Shown: piece by piece, positions 56,870 to 64,000 of the stretch
Position numbering within the stretch: the first letter of the stretch is position 1
Layout of the letters: each line of letters opens with the position of its first letter
From: Mesostigma viride
Lineage: Eukaryota > Streptophyta > Mesostigmatophyceae > Mesostigmatales > Mesostigmataceae
Assembly: GCA_009746045.1 (NCBI GenBank)
Contig: RPFO01000231.1
Coordinates: 2,306,900-2,370,899 of the forward strand
DNA: 64,000 bases
Direction of reading: 5' to 3'
Notes under the pieces: model-generated
Told to the model about the DNA's origin: nothing
Database searches by the model: none
The model's input: the letters and a program-made list of their open reading frames with translations, nothing else
Translations under genes and position numbers: made by a program

Positions 56870-57010
56870 GATCGCAGAAACCATCGTCGCAAACCCCGAT
56901 GTCATAAGAGCATCTCCAGCTCTCCTCGCAATGTTCTGTTAGTCTTCGAAGCCCCCCGACATAACCACCGCCGCCGTAATCACCACCATAATTGCAGCTC
57001 TCTGCGCATT
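56870..57010 (-). CDS. Double Cys-module exon 2
   Basis: A 141-nt phase 1-1 exon, acceptor AAGCAG, donor C|GTGAGT. It starts CAESCNYGGDYGGGG with a Gly/Tyr-rich spacer, then CEESWRCSYDIGVCDDGFC. The second half has the normal 5-6-4 Cys4 pattern; the first is a truncated module, so the exon looks like two modules fused with one intron lost. Confidence 0.78.
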
Positions 57011-57873
57011 CTGCTTGTTTGCGTGTAAGTGCATTAGTGGCACACACAGATCGGCTCACCTGGCAGCCCATGAGAACCAAAATTCAAGGCCTTGCAAGAG
57101 CTCTTGGCAAGGCAGGCAAGCCAAGAATCAAGTATTGTTCATTAGTTTAGTACAGTTATAATGTGCAGAGGTAAGGTTAGGGAGTACTAGTATGTGCAGA
57201 CTAAATACAGTGACATGAAGGGGAGGAATTTGCGTATACATGACTCTATGTAATATGTATGCAATTTGAGTGTGAACAGCTTCCGACATTGGGGAAAAAA
57301 AAAGGTTGGCCACCTGGTGGGCAAGGCTCCCAAAATTTTGCATTTATCTCGTGCTGAAAGCATTACTACTTATACTTCAATATGCACGCGCTCAAAACTA
57401 TGACGACTGATCGGGTTTACACAATGCCCTGAACAATACAATGTTACCAACGACGTGCAAGTTAAGGCAGGCTGTGAAGCTAGCCAGTAGCTTAAAGGTC
57501 CCATAGTCGTGAAGTAGCGGGCAGGAATATAATACTTTATGTATACAATACCGTATCATCTTTAGTACTACTTTGAAACTTCTTTATAGTAGTAAAACTT
57601 TGTATAGTAATGAGGCGATGAGATCAGACATTTTGAGAGTGACCATGAAGTGAGTGAATGAACTGGCTGAGGTGATCTGAGGAGAAGTTCACACTTGGAA
57701 TGTTCACAGTATTTTCCCAAGTCGCTGAAAAAACATGGCTAGTGGTATCGGATAAATTGAAAACACCAGGTCTACAGGTGTGTTGTGTTCGGCAGTAGAC
57801 ATGCCACCGCACGAGTCCTTTGCCATCGACAGTACAGTACATACGGCAACGGTCCATGCAGTGGAACACTCAC

Positions 57874-57933
57874 CAAAGCAGGAGCCTTCGATACAGTGCA
57901 GGCCGGGTGCGCAGTCCTCGTCGTAAACACAAA
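57874..57933 (-). CDS. Cys4 module exon 1 (most 5' seen)
   Basis: A 60-nt phase 1-1 exon, acceptor ATGCAG, donor G|GTGAGT. It codes for CVYDEDCAPGLHCIEGSC plus FG. No exon with a signal peptide or start codon was found upstream in the remaining window, so the gene's 5' end is missing or unrecognised. Confidence 0.83.
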
Positions 57934-60900
57934 CTGCATGCAAGTGTAGCATGCATGATGATGATAGGGATACATAGGGTATATACAGGGCCATGACGTC
58001 CATGCAAGGCTCAATTGATACAATTCAGGTCATGCCGATGCACCAGCCTAAGGTTTTCATACGTACAAAATGTAATGGGACGGGTCCGTGCGATGCATGG
58101 AGTTGAACAGCTCACATATAGTACATGAATAGTTCAACAAATACTAATAGACAATACAGAAAGAATACATAATATTACTGAATAGTACATTATTACATAA
58201 TAGATGTATGTATCTATAGATCTATAGATAGTTATCACTCATGAATGACGCCCCTCACATCATAGTAGGATTAGACTGTAGCCGGTCAAAACGGTACCGT
58301 ACGTAGTATGATTTCATTCAACGCTGCCAGTAGACACTGAACAGTTTGTCAATGCAGTACTGTGCTGTCTCACTTCCGTGGGACGTGTTCTGGACAATCC
58401 ATGCAGCGCAGTTGGGACAAACTCAGGAACGTGGAACATTCCACCGACGTGGTGAGTTCGTGTTCCACAGGTCTGCAGGTGTCAGAGGTTCTCTGTATAC
58501 ATAGGTGAGTTTAGGGAAATGGGGTGTTCCACGGCGAGCTGAGTTTTGTAGTGGATAGGATCCCAACACACTTTAGGACTTCAATCCAGCGTCGGTGGAA
58601 CAAACTCTGCAACGTGTCCAGAACGTTACGTGCCGAGTTTGGGTGTTCCACCAGGCGAGTTTGGGGAAATGGGGTGTTCCACCGACGTGAACTTAGGAGA
58701 GCTCTCACGCTTGTATTATATATGACTTGCGGAAGTCTCAAAGGGGGGAGGGGCGGGCGCATGTAACTAAGTAGTGTGTGTGGGGGGGGGGGGCTGTGGA
58801 CCGCCCGGGGGCAGTACTGTGGACCTGGGATGTCCAGTTCTCGAGTTCTGTCGACCGGGGGCGGTGCGGCGCCACTGGCCTGTAGCATGGGAACCTCAGT
58901 CTGCTGGCGCGCGCCATGCACTGCAAGTCGGCTGGTACTCAGCGTTGTGGCTAGGCAACAACCAGGCCTCTTGGCAGCTTCAAATATCGAATGTCCATCG
59001 GAGGCATTATTTTCGCTGCCATGGATGGCAGCGAAAACGGTTATTCGAAGCTAGAACCGGCTTCCGAAGAATTAGGAGGCCTACTTTTCGTAGCGCATTA
59101 CTGTATGGCACCTGGCTGCGCGACGTCGGTCGGCAGCTCCCCCACCGGGTTGGCAAATACGCCGTACTGCTCGAGGCCAAAATACGGGCATACGCTTAAA
59201 CCAAACACCGCCACCAAAAAACAAGTATTTTTCACAGTACGCGAACTGGACTTCAAACCGGTTTCCGTGACGAAGCACAACAACTTTTCAGGCGATTTCA
59301 CAAAGTGCAACAAGAACTTTTCATGCGTCTGCATCATCGACTCCTCTTCATAATGTCTAGCTGCAGAATCTCCCCAAACGGCTGGTTCTTACATGCAGAT
59401 GAGATGGAGCCCTGCCAGGCTGCTGGTTGCCGAGTTCTTTAGTTAGGATTAAATGCATGCAGGGCACATACGGATGTTGTTAACCTGGCAATTATGATGA
59501 GCAGTCCAAATGTTCTCAACCAATTGATACGCATCAACGTCATGCATGAACGAGCATACTATATTAATTGTGTGATGAAGTTGGAAATGAGTTAATTATT
59601 ATCAATGTTGGTAGTGTTTTCCATATGGATGCACTGCAGCCCTTATAAAAAGTAACGTATTATGGGCCGGCAGCTTTGGGAGCCCAAAGTATATACTCGT
59701 ATTTCAGTTAGGTCCCACGTATTGACGCGCGTACCGTATTTGCCAATCCGGATCCCCCAAAGTTTGCCCTTTCGAGGTGAGGATGGTAGCAGGCACGTTA
59801 GATTGACACGCCCCCTTCTTAGCTCCTGGATAGGGTCGATCGTGGAGACATGGGCGCGATCTGCTGCCTCTAGTTACTCGGCCTGCGCAAACGCAACCAT
59901 TCGGTGGGTCGGTAGTAGTGGCGTTTGCACCACAGCTACATGCAGGCGGAGTGGGGTTACGCCCTCAGGCAACTTTGCTGGGCATCGGGGGCGTGGGTCT
60001 GGTTAATTAATTTCGATAGTGGCAACGCTATGCGAGCCGATGAAGGGGGAAAGAACGCCCGGGCCCACGCCGGAGCACTGCTGGGCTGATCCCAACACCA
60101 AGGGCTAGAGCGGCCCTAAACAGCCTAACCCAGCTTTCTCGTTATATAGTTGCATTTCCGGCGGCCGGTGGCCAGGGCGGAGTGGTGGGATCGCTGACGA
60201 TGGAATAAACGAAGGCCTAAGGACGGGGACTGAACTGGTGATCAGCAAGGGGAGGTGCCCAGAAAAACGATAGCGCGGGGCATGAATGGTGCAAAGGCGG
60301 AGAGGTAATTCAAGACGCAGCACGGTTTGGAGGTATAATCAGCAAGCAAAACCCCTTATGGTTTGCCTGATCAAGCTTTCCTAAAAAAATTTTCCCCTCG
60401 ATCGCGGGGGGCGCTCCGCTACGCCCGCCCAAGCCGCCGGGCGGCGGGCTCCGCTTTGCCTTTGCCGTTTTCCATCGCCCTCCACGAGGGGCGGTGGCCA
60501 GCATGGGGAAGGATAGGCTGGGGTGGCAAGACCTGGTTAGGGCCTGGGGGATGAGCCTAACTATCCCCCCATGCACCGGTGCAGCGCGGGTATAGTGACA
60601 ATAGGTTGTGGGTTGTCCTGTGTTTCAAAACATTCGTTTGCATTGTTTAGGGGCCCGGATTATCCTGCAACCTGCACCCCCCCCTGTGCAGGTTGCGGGT
60701 GAGCCTGGTATTAAAATTAACCCAGTTTAGCCACTGCTTTGGGGTGAGGGGATGTCCCATCATGTGCTACTATGCCAGTGAAGAACTTTCTATACAAAGA
60801 TTTTGCTGACTGCCATCTGGGGTAGCTGGCAGCCGAGGGCGGCACCCCCATGGCAGAGAACCGGGCCCCAGGCTTGCACGTACGGGCCTCAAGGGGTGCG

Positions 60901-61447
60901 GTATAGGGGGCCGGGTCCCTATGTACGGGGAGACCCGAGACTGTTGGCTACCCTCTTGTATTGCCGCCTCAGTGGCTGGATACTAGAGTTTGTATGTAGC
61001 GGCAGGGGACAAGGGGGGCGACGAGAGGCTGTGCCAATGTGCGATATTGGCTTGTGGCAAAGTTATGTACTAGCCATGGGTTGTGGGTGCGGGATGTAAT
61101 ATATAGTCCAGGTCTTCAGGACTGGCCCAGGTCCTTATGACTGGATAAGTGATGTTCCGGCCCGTGCTTGGGTGGCCTAGTTAGCTTAGATACTGATGCC
61201 CGGTACCTGTAGATTCTTAGGTTCAATCGCTGTATGGCTTTGACGTGGGCCTTCCACACATTTGTAGTAAAACTGTATTATCTGCATGGCTGCCCCTCAC
61301 TCCAATTGACGGAAGAAATCATTGGATTCGTCCTACCAGCGTCCCACGGAAGTGAGACCCACATGCATGGCCCAGTCACAAAGTACTGTACAGCTCTTCA
61401 TTCACCAGGCCGGCCCAGAATCAAACCGCTTTTAATCTGGCGACGTG
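57934..61447. other. Non-coding region between the lectin gene and element D
   Basis: Contains repeated GGGTGTTCCACCGACGTG-type motifs (58,390-58,700), a poly-G run (58,780-58,795), the palindrome at 59,010, and a GC-rich hairpin (60,395-60,500). No supported gene; 59,660-60,010 has a 114-residue frame without recognisable motifs. Confidence 0.45.
59010..59037. repeat. 28-bp perfect palindrome (13-bp arms, 2-bp centre)
   Basis: TTTTCGCTGCCAT / GG / ATGGCAGCGAAAA. Confidence 0.9.
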
Positions 61448-62240
61448 TGTCAGCCGTAGTGGGCCAAGGCAGTCCCGGCACTAGTTTTTTCTGGCTGTCA
61501 GTTAGCCGAATTAGTGGGATGACAATAATGGATTTTATCCAGGCTATTTAATTCGTGCTACGAATTTTTAGTGCTGCGTTTTCTGATGCCCAAGATACTG
61601 TGAGGGCTTAGTATCTGAGAGCCCGACGGAATATTTTTATTCCGATATGTTCGACGGAATCTTTTTCGTCTGCTTGTCTGTCTATGCGACTTTTGGACTT
61701 GTGCGTTTTTTCCTTACCTTGAATTATGTTCTGTGCCGTTTGTGTCTCAGACTACTAGCCGTTGTGATGCCAAAAGGGATCCGCGCTTCGCGCAGTACTT
61801 TGGACTGTACCGTTCGAGAAAAGTGTACCTCTGTGTAGGCGCGTTGCGCCACACCTTCTATGTTTGATGCTGCCTTGGAGGCGCTGTGACTTTGCTCCAG
61901 CATGTCATACTTTGCATTCTACTAGTCCTGATTTTGGTACGCCGCGCCACCTACCAGTGTGAGCGCCGGCACTTGTGGTGCCCCGCACTTGTGTTGTATG
62001 AACCGTAGAATTTATATCGACGGTCAAAAGTGCTCAGCCGCCACACATGCACCTACATATGTAGGACAAAAGTGATGCACTTGTGCACGATGCTTTAGTT
62101 CTCACGTAATTTATACCACTGGACTCCAGCCATGGAGTCTGGGGTTTGTGAGGCTCGGAACAATTGAAAGTAATGTGTTTTAATACGACATTCTTTTATA
62201 ATTGGAAAGATCGTTCCTCCAATACCTTAATTGTTCAACA
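61448..62240 (+). repeat. 5' LTR of element D
   Basis: 793 bp, begins TGTCAGCCGTAG and ends TTGTTCAACA, bounded by the PBS on the right and by sequence homology to the 3' LTR on the left. Confidence 0.87.
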
Positions 62241-62256
62241 TGGTATCGTGCAGAAA
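62241..62256 (+). promoter_or_regulatory. Primer binding site of element D
   Basis: TGGTATCGTGCAG follows the LTR directly; its first seven bases match the PBS for initiator Met-tRNA (TGGTATCAGAGC) used by many copia elements. Confidence 0.7.
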
Positions 62257-62609
62257 GTGACAGGCAAAATCTGGTGAAGCCAATCTCCATCCACTTCACC
62301 TTGTCCAAGATTGTGAGGGGGACGCCCCACATCTACATTGCAGTCTTTGGATGCGCCTTTTTCGCTTCTTCTTGTTGAAATCGAGCCACCCAATTTGTGG
62401 GAGGTGTTCTTCTTGAGGGAACTATAGTGTTCTGTTTAAAAGTGTAAGACCCTTTGCATAAGGGCCACTTGAGTATTGGGAAGGTTGTCTTTATTCTTGA
62501 AGCATCTTTCCTGTGGAGGCGTTTTCCTGTGGAGAAAACGTTTTCTGTTCTTCCTGGGCAGTAAAAATCTGGTTTTTCTGCAACATTTTCAGTGGGGAGA
62601 AACTTGTCT

Positions 62610-62888
62610 ATGCAAAGGGATTTGACCACTGCATTTTGGTGTCCCAGAGTTGCTGGAGATCCTGTTGTTATTCCGAATCCTAATTACAGCACCGGCCATC
62701 AGGGGGTACCCCCTTCTCCGAACAGAGCATTTGTTGAAGTACAGTATAGGGGTACCTGTTTTAACTGGGAGATCGTGTGCACCCCTAGAACTCTGCGCCG
62801 TTTGGCGGAGTTTTTGGATCAGCTCACACCTGAGCAGCCCACAGTTGTCCCTGAGAATCCTACAGTTCGCCCTACCGGCGAGGAGTGA
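62610..62888 (+). CDS. Small ORF upstream of gag in element D
   Basis: A 92-residue frame (ATG 62,610) ending TGA at 62,886-62,888, two bases before the gag ATG (TGACAATGG), in a different frame. The C-terminal half is helical then Pro-rich (LAEFLDQLTPEQPTVVPENP). The stop-start junction would permit reinitiation. It has the same relative place as ORF0 in families A and B, but no sequence similarity is visible. Confidence 0.45.
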   Translation: MQRDLTTAFWCPRVAGDPVVIPNPNYSTGHQGVPPSPNRAFVEVQYRGTCFNWEIVCTPRTLRRLAEFLDQLTPEQPTVVPENPTVRPTGEE

Positions 62889-62890
62889 CA

Positions 62891-63802
62891 ATGGCAGCCA
62901 ACGCAGCAGTAGCAGCAGCTACCAGCATTGGGGCCTTCATTAGTGCTGCTGATAAGTTACCGAAGTTTGATGGTGTGGATCCCCGTAAGTGGGAGGCGAC
63001 GAATGTCCGCTTTACCCGTTTGTTGAAAGCCTTTAACCTGTATGGGGTAATCACGGGTGAGATCGAGGACGATGGCAAGGACGCGGCAGTTCAGGCCGCG
63101 ATGGGCATCTTTCTAGATGGCCTGGCTCTTATGCTGGTCAAGAATGTGACCAGTGCAAAACAGGCATGGGAGCTCCTGACGAAGAGGTTTGGTCACCACC
63201 GTACGACAGAGACCTATCAGGATGAACTGCGTCGCAAGCTTCGTTCCAAGGAGCCTGCACCAGTAGACAAGCCCCTCAATGAGTTTCTGGCAGCTAGGGA
63301 GCTGACGCGCGAGGAGTACGTCCAGGAGCTGGACGGGCGTTTTGACGACCAGGACATGGTCCTCTCTACTCATGATCTCATGCCCGCCGCGATCCGGGTG
63401 ATGATGGCAGCGCAGGATGTACGCATCACCACACTCACGTGGGATGAGTACAAGGCACGTGTGCTGGGGATTGAGGACAGCATCAAGGCCCAGGCGGCCA
63501 TCATGCGAAACACAGGCGGGGGGAAGCAGGGAGACACCAGGGACACCAGTTCTCTGGCTGGAGTCTTTGCGACCATGGCGATGGATGACGGGAAGAAGGG
63601 AGGCTGTTTTCACTGCGGCAAACCGGGTCACAAGGTCGCAAACTGTTTCAAGAAGCACCCCCATCTCCGCAAGGGGGGAAAGGACGGAGAGGCCAAGGCG
63701 CAGGCCAACTTGACGTCCACCCCTGCTCAGCAGGAGGCACTGGACGTGCCCCCTGGTTTTGTTTTCCACACTGGGGTGGAGGCTCCCGCTGACCAACTGT
63801 AG
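62891..63802 (+). CDS. gag: gag of element D
   Basis: A 303-residue frame from ATGGCAGCCAAC (MAANAAVAAA). It has a copia-type Gag core: KFDGVDPRKWEATNVRFTRL, an AKQAWELLTKRFGHH motif typical of UBN2/Gag proteins, then helices, and one zinc knuckle CFHCGKPGHKVANC followed by a basic HPHLRKGGK stretch. It ends with PPGFVFHTG and a stop. The frame is intact, consistent with a functional structural protein. Confidence 0.88.
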   Translation: MAANAAVAAATSIGAFISAADKLPKFDGVDPRKWEATNVRFTRLLKAFNLYGVITGEIEDDGKDAAVQAAMGIFLDGLALMLVKNVTSAKQAWELLTKRFGHHRTTETYQDELRRKLRSKEPAPVDKPLNEFLAARELTREEYVQELDGRFDDQDMVLSTHDLMPAAIRVMMAAQDVRITTLTWDEYKARVLGIEDSIKAQAAIMRNTGGGKQGDTRDTSSLAGVFATMAMDDGKKGGCFHCGKPGHKVANCFKKHPHLRKGGKDGEAKAQANLTSTPAQQEALDVPPGFVFHTGVEAPADQL

Positions 63803-63880
63803 TATTTGTTCAGTGGTGCGTTGCTCCAGGGGCGCCCTGGCCACCATACTTTTTCGAGTCATTGTTTCCAGCTTGTCCCA

Positions 63881-63890
63881 CTAAGGGGGG
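63881..63890 (+). promoter_or_regulatory. Polypurine tract of element D
   Basis: CTAAGGGGGG ends exactly at the 3' LTR start, as expected for the plus-strand primer. Confidence 0.75.
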
Positions 63891-64000
63891 TGTCAGCCGT
63901 AGCGGGCCAAGGCAGTCCCGGCACTAGTTTTTTCTGGCTGTCAGTTAGCCGAATTAGTGGGATGACAATAATGGATTTTATCCAGGCTATTTAATTCGTG
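63891..64000 (+). repeat. 3' LTR of element D (first 110 bp)
   Basis: Matches 61,448-61,557 with one C/T difference at position 13. The rest lies beyond the window. Confidence 0.93.

Larger units (their letters stand above)
61448..64000 (+). mobile_element. Element D: gag-only LTR retrotransposon (TR-GAG type), truncated by the window end
   Basis: Canonical LTRs, a PBS, a leader with a small ORF, one gag ORF and a polypurine tract, with only 1,650 bp between the LTRs. No protease, integrase or RT is present, so it would need a helper element. The first 110 bp of the two LTRs differ by one base. Confidence 0.88.

Noticed and set aside
59662..60006. 114-residue plus-strand ORF
   Set aside because: No motif, no splice or promoter context, and low-complexity composition; not supported as a gene.

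Overview
This window is eukaryotic nuclear DNA. It has spliceosomal GT-AG exons, dense micro- and minisatellites, copia-like LTR retrotransposons and two kinds of terminal-inverted-repeat DNA transposon, with no operons or bacterial features. A unicellular green alga or similar protist fits the consistent GTAAG/GTGAG donors, secreted lectin modules and satellite-rich introns, but I cannot fix the species.

Layout. (1) 1-~15,200: a minus-strand copia-like element (family B) split by a complete plus-strand element (family A, 578-8968) that landed in B's RNase H codons with a 5-bp target duplication. (2) ~15,200-25,732 and 38,249-~58,000: one large minus-strand host locus made of small symmetric phase 1-1 exons. 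Five C-type-lectin-like (CTLD) exons alternate with 57-66-nt exons that each encode a four-cysteine module, giving a recurring CTLD + Cys4 + Cys4 order; introns are 1-3 kb and full of tandem repeats. (3) 25,733-38,248: a hAT-type transposon (8-bp duplication, CAGTGTTTCTGC inverted ends) sitting in an intron of that gene. It carries a second family A element (C, minus strand, 26,817-37,469), which itself carries a 2.66-kb TTAA-target DNA transposon (29,582-32,242) with a PHD-finger reading frame. (4) ~58,000-61,447: non-coding sequence with short inverted repeats. (5) 61,448-64,000: a gag-only LTR element (D), cut by the window end inside its 3' LTR.

The most unusual biology is in families A and B. 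Their pol has the order integrase, then retropepsin-like protease, then RT-RNase H, whereas known copia elements have protease before integrase. In B this order is seen in a single uninterrupted ORF. The protease active site reads DTN instead of DTG, the RT catalytic box reads HGDD instead of YVDD, gag and pol are in the same frame separated by one UGA, an extra ORF precedes gag, and A's LTR ends are AG...AT rather than TG...CA. The second notable system is the host lectin/Cys4 gene, which looks built by tandem duplication of a three-exon unit. All retroelement copies here carry frameshifts, many of them single-base changes in short runs, so either natural decay or residual long-read error could contribute.
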